DNA of 59,143 bases from positions 93,851 through 152,993 of the forward strand of contig NZ_KI421428.1 of assembly GCF_000472285.1 (NCBI RefSeq), given 5' to 3'. Numbering within the stretch: the stretch's first letter is position 1; each line of letters opens with the position of its first letter. This document shows positions 25,017 through 34,217 of this stretch, one piece after another. A model generated the notes under the pieces. The model made no database searches and was not told where the DNA came from. It worked only from the letters and a program-made list of their open reading frames with translations. This DNA comes from Desulfuromonas sp. TF. Its GTDB lineage: Bacteria; Desulfobacterota; Desulfuromonadia; Desulfuromonadales; ATBO01. Made by a program: the position numbers and the translations under genes.

Positions 25017-25711
25017 TAACGCGTAACCGCCTCGGCGATCGGGCGGCGCACGGCCTCCTGGAGCTGTTCGCGACCGACAGCGGTACGGTCGGTCGTCTCT
25101 ACGGCGGGGAAAATGCGGACCCGGATCTTCCCTCTCCGAATCCAGCGGCTGTTTTTGGGCATGACGTCCCCGCATCCTTCGATGGCCACCGGAACGATCG
25201 ATGCACCGGCCTGCTGTGCGAGCATGAAGCCGCCCTTCTTGAAGGGGAGAATGCTGCCGTCGGGGGAGCGGGTTCCCTCGGGAAAGACGATCACCGAAGT
25301 CCCGTCGGCGATGCGCCTTGCGGCTTCCGTCATGCTGTGCAATGCCTTTTTCCGGTCGGAGCGGTCCAGGGGGATATAGCCGCTGCGGCGCATGGCGAAG
25401 CCGAAGAGGGGGATGCGGAAGAGCTCCTCCTTGGCCAGCCAGCGGAATTGAACCGGCAGTCCAGCATATAAAGCGAGAATATCAAAATTGCTCTGGTGGT
25501 TGGCCATATAGATGACGGCCCGGTTTCTCGGGATGTTCTCCTGCCCCTCGGCCTCCAGCCGCACCCCCGCCAGCATCAGACCGAGGCGGGCCCAGGTGCG
25601 GGCATAGGCATGAAGATAGTCGGGACTGATAAAGGAAAGGGGAATGCCGGTGAAGATGACGAAGAGAGTCCAAGGGATGAAGACGGCAAAAAAAAAGATG
25701 GTGCGAAACAT
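25004..25711 (-). CDS. plsC: 1-acyl-sn-glycerol-3-phosphate acyltransferase
   Basis: PlsC acylates lysophosphatidic acid to phosphatidic acid at the inner membrane. It has an N-terminal hydrophobic anchor (about 3-30), the catalytic NHQSNFD (HX4D at 72-77), the glycerol-phosphate motif FPEGTRSPDG and the downstream VPVAIEG strand. I chose the ATG at 25711 (GGAG 9 nt upstream) over the 11-residue longer form. Length of 235 is normal. Its last codons run into heptad-repeat DNA. Confidence 0.92.
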   Translation of the reverse strand: MFRTIFFFAVFIPWTLFVIFTGIPLSFISPDYLHAYARTWARLGLMLAGVRLEAEGQENIPRNRAVIYMANHQSNFDILALYAGLPVQFRWLAKEELFRIPLFGFAMRRSGYIPLDRSDRKKALHSMTEAARRIADGTSVIVFPEGTRSPDGSILPFKKGGFMLAQQAGASIVPVAIEGCGDVMPKNSRWIRRGKIRVRIFPAVETTDRTAVGREQLQEAVRRPIAEAVTRYLEP

Positions 25712-25787
25712 CCGGTCAATCTCCGTAACGCATTGAATGGGCAAGTTTACGAGAGTTGAAGGCAGGGAGTCAAATCTTTTCCGGAAT

Positions 25788-25967
25788 TTATCCTCTCTCC
25801 AGCCCCCTTGCCACGATCTTCCAGTCCCCGGAGATGATCGCCGAGGTGGCGCCGGTGCGGGAAGGACATGGTGAGGGCTCTTTTTGTGGCGGTGCGGGGG
25901 AGGAAGCAGGGGGCGGTTGAACGTGAATTTTCTTCAAATTCAATCCCCAAAATGATACTTTATGCAT
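25788..25967 (-). other. Small open frame in the plsC-paaK gap; otherwise nothing recognisable
   Basis: The 318-bp gap between plsC and the ligase holds one 59-codon minus-strand frame (ATG at 25967, stop 25788). It starts MHKVSFWGLNLKKIHVQ, passes through a Pro-rich stretch and ends TSAIISGDWKIVARGLERG. The ending looks coding-like, as if the tail of an older gene, but I recognise no family and the ribosome site is weak. No terminator or promoter is obvious. Confidence 0.25.
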
Positions 25968-26029
25968 CAACTTTCCAGCGCCGCCAGTGGCGGCCGTACT
26001 CACCAACACCCCGACTGGAGAAGCCGCAC

Positions 26030-27337
26030 ATGCCCCGCACCTTTTCCCCATCTTTCCGCAACGCCCGGGAACTCGCCTCCCACCAGCTCAAGGGTCTGCA
26101 GTGGACGGTGCGCCACGCCTTCGAGGGTTCCTCCTTTTACCGCGAGCGGCTGGAGGAGGCCGGGATCGACCCCGAATCGATCCGCTCCCTCGACGATCTG
26201 CGCCGGCTCCCCTTCACCGACACCGACGACTTGCGCGACGGCTACCCCTTCCCTTTGCGGGCGGTCCCTTTCGAGCAGATCGTGCGCATTCACGCCTCCT
26301 CCGGCACCACAGGCAAGCGCAAGGTCCTCGCCTACACCCAGAAGGATCTCGACGACTGGACGCACTTTTTCGCCCGGGCTTATGAGATGGCCGGGGTGAC
26401 CCCCCTCGACCGGGTGCAGATCGCCGTCGGCTACGGGGTGTGGACGGCGGGGATGGGGTTCCAGCTCGGCTGTGAGAAGCTCGGCGCCCTGGCGGTTCCC
26501 GCCGGTCCCGGCAACGTCGACCTGCAGATCGAGTTCCTGCTCGACTTCCAGAGCACCGTCTTCTGCTCCACCGCCTCGATGGCGCTGCTGATGGCCGAGG
26601 AAATTCACCACCGGGGAATCGCCGACCGGATCCACGTGCGCAAGGTCATCTACGGCTCCGAGCGCTCTTCGGTGTCGATGCGACAGAAGATTTCCGAACT
26701 CTTCGGAGGCGCCGAGCTCTTCGACATCCCCGGCCTCACCGAACTGTACGGTCCCGGCACCGGGATCGAGTGCCCCGATCATGACTGCATCCACTACTGG
26801 GGAGACTACTACCTGCTCGAGGTCGTCGACCCGGAGACGCTGCGGCCTCTTCCCGACGGCGAGTGGGGAGAGATGGTCGTCACCACCCTCTGCAAGGAGG
26901 CTGCGCCGCTCATCCGCTACCGCACCCGCGACATCACCCGGATCATCCCCGGCCCCTGCACCTGCGGCTCGATCCTCCCGCGCCACTCCCGCATCAAGGG
27001 GCGCAGCGACGACACTTTCAAGTTCCGCGGGGTGAACATCTACCCCTCGAGCATCGACACCATCCTCTCGCAGATCCCCGGCCTCGGCTCGGAGTACCAG
27101 GTCCACCTCTCCCGCGATGCGGAGAGCGGCCGCGATCACCTGCGGCTGGTCGTCGAACGAGGCGCGGGAATCGAACGCGGGCAGCTGCCGCAGTTGATCC
27201 AGGATACGGCGCACCTGATGAAGAAGCAGCTCATGGTCACCCCGGAAGTGGAGGTGGTGGAGTACGGCTCCTTGCCGCGCTCGGAGAAGAAAAGCAGGCG
27301 GGTCTTTGATGAACGCCTCGAAGATTCAGTTGTCTGA
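26030..27337 (+). CDS. Phenylacetate-CoA ligase-like adenylate-forming enzyme
   Basis: This AMP-forming ligase resembles PaaK, which makes aryl-CoA from phenylacetate and ATP. The 435 residues include the P-loop-like IHASSGTTGKRKVLAYT, the SERSS motif before PGLTELYGPGTGIEC (the YG acid motif A5-like region), RYRTRDI and KGRSDDTFKFRGVNIYP hinge. A missing flanking pathway (paa genes) means the true acid is unknown. ATG 26030 has GGAGA about 9 nt upstream; the open frame extends farther but lacks family similarity. Confidence 0.85.
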   Translation: MPRTFSPSFRNARELASHQLKGLQWTVRHAFEGSSFYRERLEEAGIDPESIRSLDDLRRLPFTDTDDLRDGYPFPLRAVPFEQIVRIHASSGTTGKRKVLAYTQKDLDDWTHFFARAYEMAGVTPLDRVQIAVGYGVWTAGMGFQLGCEKLGALAVPAGPGNVDLQIEFLLDFQSTVFCSTASMALLMAEEIHHRGIADRIHVRKVIYGSERSSVSMRQKISELFGGAELFDIPGLTELYGPGTGIECPDHDCIHYWGDYYLLEVVDPETLRPLPDGEWGEMVVTTLCKEAAPLIRYRTRDITRIIPGPCTCGSILPRHSRIKGRSDDTFKFRGVNIYPSSIDTILSQIPGLGSEYQVHLSRDAESGRDHLRLVVERGAGIERGQLPQLIQDTAHLMKKQLMVTPEVEVVEYGSLPRSEKKSRRVFDERLEDSVV

Positions 27338-27404
27338 AGGCATCTTCATAAGTCTTCATGTTTTTTGCAAGTATCCGCTGTTATTGATTTTTATTATTTG
27401 CATG

Positions 27405-27434
27405 TTGACAATGACAGGGGATGTGAGGCATGCT
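27405..27434 (+). promoter_or_regulatory. Possible ssb promoter
   Basis: TTGACA at 27405-27410 is followed after 18 nt by CATGCT (27429-27434), a weak -10. The region ahead is AT-rich. It lies about 75 bp upstream of the ssb start. Assignment is by eye and tentative. Confidence 0.3.
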
Positions 27435-27510
27435 GACCGACAGTTTCGATTTGGGAAAATGAATATTTTTTTCGGCATTTAACAGAGAAGAACAAGGGAG
27501 GCGATCCCCT

Positions 27511-27966
27511 ATGTCCGTGAACAAAGTCATACTGGTGGGAAATCTGGGCAAGGACCCTGAACTGCGCTATACTCCTTCAGGCGCGGCGGTGGCGACTTTC
27601 TCCCTGGCCACGTCCGAGCGCTACAAGGACAAGAGCGGCGAGCAGCAGGAGAAGACCGAGTGGCACAACATCGTCGCCTGGCGGCAGCTTGCCGAGATCT
27701 GCGGCAAGTACCTGCACAAGGGGAAGCAGGTCTACATCGAAGGCCGTATTCAGACCCGCTCCTATGATGACCGCGACGGCAACAAGAAGTACATCACGGA
27801 AATTGTCGCCGATCAGATGCAGATGCTGGGTCGGGTGGGAGAGGAAAACGGAGGCTACAGCCGCCCCGCCGGCGAGTCCCGGCCGAGCCGTCCCGCCGCG
27901 CAGTCTCAGACTCGGGAGGACTATGCCGAACCGCCGTTCAATCCCGACGACGATATTCCCTTCTAA
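27511..27966 (+). CDS. ssb: Single-stranded DNA-binding protein
   Basis: SSB coats single-stranded DNA in replication and repair. The 151-residue protein opens with [24 protein letters not shown], an OB-fold start, has the aromatic DNA-contact residues in [15 protein letters not shown], a disordered Gly/Pro/Gln linker (about 112-140), and the acidic tip DDDIPF that recruits partner proteins. Start has GGGAGG 9-10 nt upstream. A strong terminator follows, so it is a single-gene unit. Confidence 0.97.
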   Translation: MSVNKVILVGNLGKDPELRYTPSGAAVATFSLATSERYKDKSGEQQEKTEWHNIVAWRQLAEICGKYLHKGKQVYIEGRIQTRSYDDRDGNKKYITEIVADQMQMLGRVGEENGGYSRPAGESRPSRPAAQSQTREDYAEPPFNPDDDIPF

Positions 27967-27995
27967 ATTTCGAGCTTTTTTCACCAGATTTCCAA

Positions 27996-28026
27996 AGCCG
28001 CGGGTTTTCCGACCCGCGGCTTTTTT
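27996..28026 (+). terminator. Rho-independent terminator after ssb
   Basis: Perfect 10-bp stem AGCCGCGGGT / ACCCGCGGCT with a 6-nt loop, followed by a T6 run, 30 bp past the ssb stop. Confidence 0.92.
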
Positions 28027-28171
28027 GCGGTTTTGCATGCCGAGTTTTCACGGATCAGCCGGGGCAGGGTGGCTGACCGGAAGTCGACCTCCCCTCCCTT
28101 GACCTTGGCCGTTTCAGCACTTAAGTTTATAGTGATGCGAGGCCGACCTCACCGCGCAGATGGGAGGCATC

Positions 28172-28441
28172 ATGGAGAATACGCTGAACGAAGCCAGACG
28201 TGCCATCCGGTCCAATCCCAAACTGGTTGGCGTGGTTTCCCGAGAAGTGGAGGGGGAACTGCACCTGTTTCGGGGAGACGACTTGTTTGTCCGGCTCCTT
28301 CCCGGGGACAGGGAGGGGGCGTGGCGCATGGAATATTTCCGCAACCGGGAGAGCTGGGAATGCCTCGATTTTACCGGCACTCTGAAAGAATGCATCGAGT
28401 TCCTTTCGGAGAATGAACATTATTTATTTTGGGAAGGTTGA
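28172..28441 (+). CDS. Small hypothetical protein
   Basis: This 89-residue soluble protein begins MENTLNEARRAIRSNPKLVGVV and ends HYLFWEG. It alternates helix and strand (GELHLFRGDDLFVRLLPGD, WRMEYFRNRESWECLDF), suggesting a compact alpha+beta domain, but I recognise no family. The ATG at 28172 has GGGAGG 4-5 nt upstream; an in-frame ATG at 28160 is possible. The next gene, a HEAT protein, starts 160 bp later. Confidence 0.6.
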   Translation: MENTLNEARRAIRSNPKLVGVVSREVEGELHLFRGDDLFVRLLPGDREGAWRMEYFRNRESWECLDFTGTLKECIEFLSENEHYLFWEG

Positions 28442-28601
28442 TTCTCGGCGGATGCAAATCCGTTGCACCTCGCTGGAGATTCTGATAACTTCCAATTTTA
28501 CGGTAGCGTGCGGGTGATTCGGAGTCCTTTGGTATTTCCGAAATTCTTTGGCCCCTGCCGCTTTCCATCCATTGGTTATCGAGAGGAAATTGGCGCCGGA
28601 T

Positions 28602-29177
28602 ATGCTGGATGAGCGTAGAAAACTGCTCAAGGGAGTTCTGGGCGATCCTGACGAGGGAGTGCGTTTTGCCGCTGCGGCCGCCCTGGAACACCTCGAATCC
28701 GTTCTGAGTCTGGAACAGATCCTGTCGTCCCTGAACGATGAAAACAGGGGCATCCGGGTCAGGGCGATCTATGCCCTGGAGCGTGTGGATTCGCCGAAGG
28801 TCTTCCCGCCGCTGCTGTCCGCCCTCAAGGATTCCGATGCCGACGTCCGCTCCGCCGCCGTTCAGGTGCTGGGGAAAAAGAAAAATCCCAAGATTCTCGG
28901 CAGTCTTGTCCGCCATCTCAAGGATCCCCATCCGGCGGTGCGGGTTCACGCGGCGGAAGCGCTGGGGAACTTCGCCGACCGGCGCCTCGTCCCCTACCTT
29001 GGCGCTCTGGTCACGGAGAAAGATGCGGAATTGGTCCTTAGCGCAGTCCGTTCCCTCGGGGCTATCGGTGCACCCGAGGCGGAGAAATATCTCATCAGAC
29101 TGGTGAAGGATCCCCGTCCCGCCGTCCGCCGCGAGGCGGTCGGCGCTTTGGGGATTCTGTCATTGGACGGCGAGTAA
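28602..29177 (+). CDS. HEAT-repeat protein
   Basis: This protein of about 191 residues is made of tandem HEAT/PBS-lyase-like repeats of roughly 31 residues (units ending in ...VRFAAAAALEHL, ...IRVRAIYALERV, ...VRSAAVQVLGKK, ...VRVHAAEALGNF, ...LVLSAVRSLGAI, ...VRREAVGALGIL). Such scaffolds bind proteins; specific partner unknown. The ATG at 28602 lacks a strong ribosome site; TTG 28590 with GAGAGGA just before it is the alternative. It converges on an HD-GYP gene across a perfect terminator, and the gene upstream of that HD-GYP is another HEAT protein. Confidence 0.82.
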   Translation: MLDERRKLLKGVLGDPDEGVRFAAAAALEHLESVLSLEQILSSLNDENRGIRVRAIYALERVDSPKVFPPLLSALKDSDADVRSAAVQVLGKKKNPKILGSLVRHLKDPHPAVRVHAAEALGNFADRRLVPYLGALVTEKDAELVLSAVRSLGAIGAPEAEKYLIRLVKDPRPAVRREAVGALGILSLDGE

Positions 29178-29200
29178 GAATCGTACGTTCCAGGGAATGC

Positions 29201-29241
29201 AAAAAGGAAGGCCGGATCCTGTCGATCCGGCCTTCCTTTTT
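29201..29241. terminator. Perfect bidirectional terminator
   Basis: An 18-bp perfect stem (29201-29218 with 29224-29241) around a 5-nt loop, with A5 before and T5 after, serves both converging genes. Confidence 0.93.
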
Positions 29242-29244
29242 GCG

Positions 29245-30573
29245 TCAATCGAAGTAGTCGGTGATCTCGACCCCCTTCACAAAGGGATCGACTTCGGCGA
29301 CGATGCGGTGGGCCTTCTTGCCGATGAGGGTGAGCCGGGCAGGTACCGCCAGCCGCTCTCCGTTTTCGTCGAAGAGGATCTTGAGCCGGACCGAGTCGGG
29401 GTCATGGGTGTCCACCCAGACGACCAGGCCGATTTCGTTGCTGTCGAGACGGACCAGACTTCCGACCGGATACGTTCCGAGGGAAGCGATGAAGTTTTCC
29501 GTGAATTGCGGATGTAGAGCGGTGCCGGTCAGTTCCCGGAGACGCTCAATGGCATTGCGGGGAGTCAACGGCCGCTGATAGGAGCGCAGGGTGGTAATGG
29601 CGTCGTAAGTGTCGGCAATAGACGTCATGGAAGTCATCGGGGAGAGCTTCTCGCCGCTGACTTCGGCGGGATAACCCGTATGGTCGTAACGAAGATGATG
29701 CCCGAGGACGATATCGATGACCTCCGGGGTCACCCCTTCCATCCCTGCGACGATATCCGCGCCGGTGCGGGGGTGACGCTTGATCTCTTCGAATTCTTCC
29801 TCGGTGAGCCGTCCCGGTTTGGTGATGATTCCCACATCAATTTTCAGCTTGCCCAGATCGTGAAGGAGGCTTCCGAAGCCGAGAACGCGAAGCTGCTCTT
29901 CGGTGAGACCGCAGGAGCGGCCCACTGCCAGGGCGATGACGGAGACATTCACCGAATGCGTAAAGGTGTAGTTGTCATAATCCTTGAGCATGGAGAGGGC
30001 AAAAAGGGCGTGGGGCTCGGACAGGGTCAGCTCCGCCATGCTCTTGACGACATTCAGCGCTTCGGTGGAGGAAGGGATTTTCCCCAGACGTACGTCCTGA
30101 AAGATCGTATCCACCACCTTGAGAGCGCGCCCGTAGACCTGTCGGGGACGCTTCTCCTCCTCTTCTTCTTCGGGCTTGACCACGGAGATATGAGACAGCT
30201 GCCGCTTGGCCAGGGTGTGTTCAAAAACCCTTCCTTTCCCTCCTCCACTCACAAGGAGGCTCAGAAGGGTCCGGAGTTCATCTTCAGCAAGTCCGAAGCG
30301 GAATTCCAGTCCGTTGATTTCCAGGTTTTTCAGGAGCTGAACGAGTTCCTCGGCGGCGGGGACGGTTTCCGTGAACAGATGATCCTCTATGAACAGCGTC
30401 CCCTCCAGGAGTCCCATCCGGATGCGGTCCTTGCCGCGCATAAAGACGCACAGATCTTCATAGAGGCTTAAAATCTGCCTCTCGACCGCCGGATGGCGCA
30501 GCGGATAGAGGCGCAACCCCTTGATGGCGCCGGTAATGCCCTGCACCACTTTCCTAGCGAGTTCCGGAACCAT
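29245..30573 (-). CDS. HD-GYP cyclic-di-GMP phosphodiesterase-like protein with N-terminal 'HPA' module
   Basis: This 442-residue cytosolic protein ends in an HD-GYP domain (about 190-380): THSVNVSVIALAVG, LLHDLGKLKID (HD at 238-239), KRHPRTGADI, HHLRYDHTGYP (GYP triad kept). Such domains hydrolyse cyclic-di-GMP. The N-terminal module (about 15-110; RLYPLRHPAVERQ...) is shared with the upstream HEAT gene product. ATG 30573 follows AGGAAAGGTAGGG and overlaps the upstream stop by 20 bp, so the two are coupled. Confidence 0.9.
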   Translation of the reverse strand: MVPELARKVVQGITGAIKGLRLYPLRHPAVERQILSLYEDLCVFMRGKDRIRMGLLEGTLFIEDHLFTETVPAAEELVQLLKNLEINGLEFRFGLAEDELRTLLSLLVSGGGKGRVFEHTLAKRQLSHISVVKPEEEEEEKRPRQVYGRALKVVDTIFQDVRLGKIPSSTEALNVVKSMAELTLSEPHALFALSMLKDYDNYTFTHSVNVSVIALAVGRSCGLTEEQLRVLGFGSLLHDLGKLKIDVGIITKPGRLTEEEFEEIKRHPRTGADIVAGMEGVTPEVIDIVLGHHLRYDHTGYPAEVSGEKLSPMTSMTSIADTYDAITTLRSYQRPLTPRNAIERLRELTGTALHPQFTENFIASLGTYPVGSLVRLDSNEIGLVVWVDTHDPDSVRLKILFDENGERLAVPARLTLIGKKAHRIVAEVDPFVKGVEITDYFD

Positions 30574-32131
30574 TTTCCCTACCTTTCCTGAGCTGTTTGA
30601 GTGCCTGGACGGCGGCCCGGGCCACTGTTTCGGAGCGGTCGTCGACTGCCTTTTCCAGATCCGGAACCGGCACCAGGCTGCCGATCTCACCCAGAGCCAG
30701 TGCGGCGGCGGTGCGCATCTCGTCATACTGGCCGCGCCGCCAGAATTTTCGCTTTTGCAAAATGGACAGAAGTATCGGCACGGCCTCTTCCGAGCCGATC
30801 TCTCCCAGGGCTTTTATCGCCTCCCTGGTGATCTCCCCGTATTTTAGCCCGGAATCGGGGCGAATGAGCAGATTGATCAGAGCCGGAACAGCGGCGGGAT
30901 CTTTGATGGCCCCAAGGGAAAGGAGGGCCTGCCGGCGAAGATCCAGATCGCGCCCTTCAAGTGTCTTCAGAAGAATCCCCACGGCTCCGGCACCTCCGAT
31001 GCGGGTGAGTGCCCGGATCGCTTCCCGCCGCACCCGCAGGTCCGGGTGCTCAAGCAAGAGGGTGAGATGGTCGGCGGTCTTCTGGTCGCGAATATCCCCC
31101 AGGATGCTCACGGCGTTGCGGACAACGTACCACCGCTCATCGGTGAGATATTCCACGAGAATCGGAACCGCTGCCGATCTTTGCCGGACGAGGGCTTCGG
31201 TAAGAATTCTGCGGGTCGGCGCGTCCCTTTCCGCGGCCAGGCGATCCATGAGGTAACGGATGGTTTTCCCCTTGAGAAAAGCCAGAATCTGGAGGAGGGT
31301 CTTCCGGAGATCCTGAGCCAGTCCCTTGCTGCAAAGAGCCGTCGTGAGAAAATCAAGGGTTTCCTCGGTGGTCAGCTGGTTGAGGGCATGCAGGGAGTGG
31401 ACTCGGCGGGTTTCAGAGAGACGGGGATTGGAAGCATTCATGCAGAGCAGGGTATAGGCCCTTAAAACCTGCAGGCGTCCCGCGTCGGTCAGATTGGGGG
31501 GGATCAGCGGGACGAGTTCCTTAATCAACTGCTGATAGCGTTCATCATCTTTCTCCCGCCGCAGTCTTTCAAGGAGTTCTTCCAGGTTCCCGCTGACTTC
31601 GGTCAATAAGGGAGAAGGCTGCTCTTCTCCTTCCATGCCGCTCTCGGGGGCAGCCTCCTTCGCGGCTTCGATTTCGTCTTTGCGGGCGAGGACCTGCTCG
31701 AGATCAATTTCATTGACCCACAGGGTGGATATCCGCGCCTTCGAAAGAATCTCCTGTATGCCGCCGCGGGCCTGGATATCGGCCGGGGCGAGGCTGAGGC
31801 ACTGGGTGAACATCCTCAGATCCTTCCGGGTAAGGTCCGGCAGTATCATGAGGCGATGAATGCGCCGGGCAAAGAGGGCGAGGGCCAGCTTCTGCAGGAT
31901 GGGATTGGCTGGTGCGACCGCGTTCTCCCCCACATAAAAACCCTCCTTGCGGATTCCGAGGCTCAGGTGGGCGTTTTCCCCCAGAAGAGAGACGAAAGCC
32001 GATTGCACTTCTTTGGCGGTGGCACTGAGGGCCGGGTGCCCGGGAGGATAGAAGCGGTCGGCCTTGACCAGCTTGATGAGCCCCTTCAGGGCCTCTTCAA
32101 GCTGTCTGGTTTTCGGTTCCGCTTCTTTCAC
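30554..32131 (-). CDS. HEAT-repeat protein with N-terminal 'HPA' module
   Basis: This 525-residue protein starts with the same approximately 100-residue module as the HD-GYP protein (DRFYPPGHPALSATAKEVQ...LGIRKEGFYVGE...), has an acidic linker at about 150-185, then about ten HEAT repeats from residue 260 on (for example VRNAVSILGDIRD, VRREAIRALTRIGG, RRQALLSLGAIKD). The module plus scaffold suggests a signalling adaptor working with the coupled phosphodiesterase. GTG 32131 is preceded by AAGGAGA at 9-10 nt. Confidence 0.85.
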   Translation of the reverse strand: MKEAEPKTRQLEEALKGLIKLVKADRFYPPGHPALSATAKEVQSAFVSLLGENAHLSLGIRKEGFYVGENAVAPANPILQKLALALFARRIHRLMILPDLTRKDLRMFTQCLSLAPADIQARGGIQEILSKARISTLWVNEIDLEQVLARKDEIEAAKEAAPESGMEGEEQPSPLLTEVSGNLEELLERLRREKDDERYQQLIKELVPLIPPNLTDAGRLQVLRAYTLLCMNASNPRLSETRRVHSLHALNQLTTEETLDFLTTALCSKGLAQDLRKTLLQILAFLKGKTIRYLMDRLAAERDAPTRRILTEALVRQRSAAVPILVEYLTDERWYVVRNAVSILGDIRDQKTADHLTLLLEHPDLRVRREAIRALTRIGGAGAVGILLKTLEGRDLDLRRQALLSLGAIKDPAAVPALINLLIRPDSGLKYGEITREAIKALGEIGSEEAVPILLSILQKRKFWRRGQYDEMRTAAALALGEIGSLVPVPDLEKAVDDRSETVARAAVQALKQLRKGRENGSGTR

Positions 32132-32222
32132 GACCAGGGTTCTCCTTGCAGGTACAGGCTTTCAACCTTCCTAAGATAACCCTTTGCGGCGCGCTTGTAA
32201 ATGGCTTTCGGGCCTCATGAAA

Positions 32223-34046
32223 TCAGTCTTTCTCCTCCTCCAGAACGCAGAACCCGCTGTCGTGCAGGCCATGATCTCGAGGCAGATACATCTCCTCCAG
32301 GACCTTGTGGAAGTTTTCGGTGACCAGCTTCCTTTTGACTTTCAGGGTCGGCGTCATTTCTTCCTTTGAGAAGTCCCGCGACAGGAGGGTGAACCGTTTT
32401 ATCCGTTGAAAAGAGGGAAAACCCTCCTGTAAAGCATCGATGCGCCGCCGGATGAGCTGGAGAACCTGCGGATGATTGACCAGGTCGCAGGGGTCGAGAA
32501 AATCAATCTTCTTGTGGCGGGCATAGGATTCGAGGTTCTCCAGGTTGGGGATCAGCAGGGCGGTCAGATAGGGTTTGCGGTCTCCGTAGACCATGGCGTT
32601 TGCGAGGAATTTGTCGCTCTTGAACAGGTTCTCCAGATGCTGGGGGGCGACATTCTCGCCGCCGGCGGTGACGATCAGATCCTTCTTGCGGTCGGTGATG
32701 GCCAGAAAACCATCGGCGTCGACGATGCCCACATCACCGGTTTTGAACCATCCGTCGATGAGCGCCTCTTCCGTGGCTTCAGGGCGGCCCCAGTATCCCT
32801 GGAAAACCCCGGGACCTTTCACCAGGATTTCGCCATCTTCGGCAATGCGGACTTCGGTTCCGTCGATGGGCCGGCCGACGGTGCCCAGGCGGAGAGCCCC
32901 GGGGGAATTTGCGGCAATCACCGGGGAGGTTTCGGTCAGTCCGTATCCCTCATAAATGGGGAGCCCGGCCGCCAGGAAGAATTCGGCGACATCCTTTCCC
33001 AGGGGAGCGCCTCCGGAGATGAAGAACCGAAGGCGGCCGCCCAGATGCTCTCTCAGTGGCGCAAAGACGATGGTTCTGGCCGTTTCGGCCAGCAGGCGGT
33101 GGAGCCGCCCGGGTTCCTCGCCGGCCAGTTCCTTCCGCACCAGGGCCCGGCAGCTGTTGAGAGCGGCGAAAAAAATCTGCTTCCTGATCCAGCGCCCCGA
33201 AAGGACGCGCTCCAGGACCCGGGCATACATCTTCTCGTAGAGGCGCGGAACGCTCAACAGGATCGTGGGACGCGCTTCCGTCAGATTCACCGGCACCGAG
33301 TCGACATTTTCGGCGTAAGCGATGGCCGCTCCCTGGTAGAGCATTAAATAGTATCCAGCCATCCGTTCGAAGACGTGCGACAGGGGGAGAAAGGAAAGAC
33401 ATTCATCCTCCTCGCCGATATCGAAGAGGCAGCAGCAGGCCTTGATGTTGGAGATAAAGTTCCCGTGAGTGAGGGTGACCCCTTTGGGCGGACCCGTCGT
33501 CCCGGAAGTGTAGACGATGGAGGCGATGTCGTCGGGATTCCCCTGACTCAGCAGGCGATCGACCTCCGCATCCGCAACGTCCTCCGCCGATTTCAGGAAT
33601 TCATCGCGGGAAAGAATCTCCGGGCTCCCTTTCTCTCCTTCCAGGAGAATGATTCTCTCCAGTTCCGGGAGCTGGTCCAGGTGGGGAAGAAGCTCTCCGA
33701 CCATCAAGGGGGAATGGACGAAGAGAAAACGGCTGCCTGAATCCTTGGCGATATGCAGGAGGGTGGAGAGGCCTTCAGTGTGGTAGACGGGTACCGACAC
33801 GGCTCCGCAGCTCAGGGCGCCGAGGTCGATATAGGCCCATTCGGGGCAGTTGGGCGCCATGAGCGCCACCCGCTCCCCGTGTCGCAAACCGAGGGCCAGG
33901 AGGCCCCGGGCGAAAAGGCGGACATTCTCCTCCAGCTTTTCCCAGGAAATGTCCCGGTATTCCCCTTCTTCCTTGCGGCGAAGGGCTGTCCGGCTCTTCA
34001 GCCGCCGTGCCTGATGCAGAACCATGCGGGGGAGAGTGTCACTCAT
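32223..34046 (-). CDS. Long-chain fatty acid-CoA ligase (AMP-forming)
   Basis: This enzyme activates long-chain fatty acids to acyl-CoA with ATP. The 607-residue protein is of the FAA1/COG1022 type: P-loop VYTSGTTGPPKGVTLTH, FISGGAPLGKDVAEFF, YEGYGLTETSPVIA, DGWFKTGDVG and KDLIVTAGGENVAP. Soluble, probably membrane-associated. It stands alone about 90 bp from the HEAT gene start, on the same strand; no beta-oxidation genes are adjacent. Confidence 0.92.
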   Translation of the reverse strand: MSDTLPRMVLHQARRLKSRTALRRKEEGEYRDISWEKLEENVRLFARGLLALGLRHGERVALMAPNCPEWAYIDLGALSCGAVSVPVYHTEGLSTLLHIAKDSGSRFLFVHSPLMVGELLPHLDQLPELERIILLEGEKGSPEILSRDEFLKSAEDVADAEVDRLLSQGNPDDIASIVYTSGTTGPPKGVTLTHGNFISNIKACCCLFDIGEEDECLSFLPLSHVFERMAGYYLMLYQGAAIAYAENVDSVPVNLTEARPTILLSVPRLYEKMYARVLERVLSGRWIRKQIFFAALNSCRALVRKELAGEEPGRLHRLLAETARTIVFAPLREHLGGRLRFFISGGAPLGKDVAEFFLAAGLPIYEGYGLTETSPVIAANSPGALRLGTVGRPIDGTEVRIAEDGEILVKGPGVFQGYWGRPEATEEALIDGWFKTGDVGIVDADGFLAITDRKKDLIVTAGGENVAPQHLENLFKSDKFLANAMVYGDRKPYLTALLIPNLENLESYARHKKIDFLDPCDLVNHPQVLQLIRRRIDALQEGFPSFQRIKRFTLLSRDFSKEEMTPTLKVKRKLVTENFHKVLEEMYLPRDHGLHDSGFCVLEEEKD

Positions 34047-34217
34047 AATGCCTCCAATTCCAGGAAGATGGATCGCTCTTTTTAATTATAACGTAGGATG
34101 CGTCCATCGGCTCAAAGATGAACCAGGCCAACTTTCGTATGATTCGAAAAAGATTGACAGGTCCGGGTCCGATGGGGCATTAAAGGCTCGAGAGCGCAAT
34201 TGGGGAGTGAATGAATC

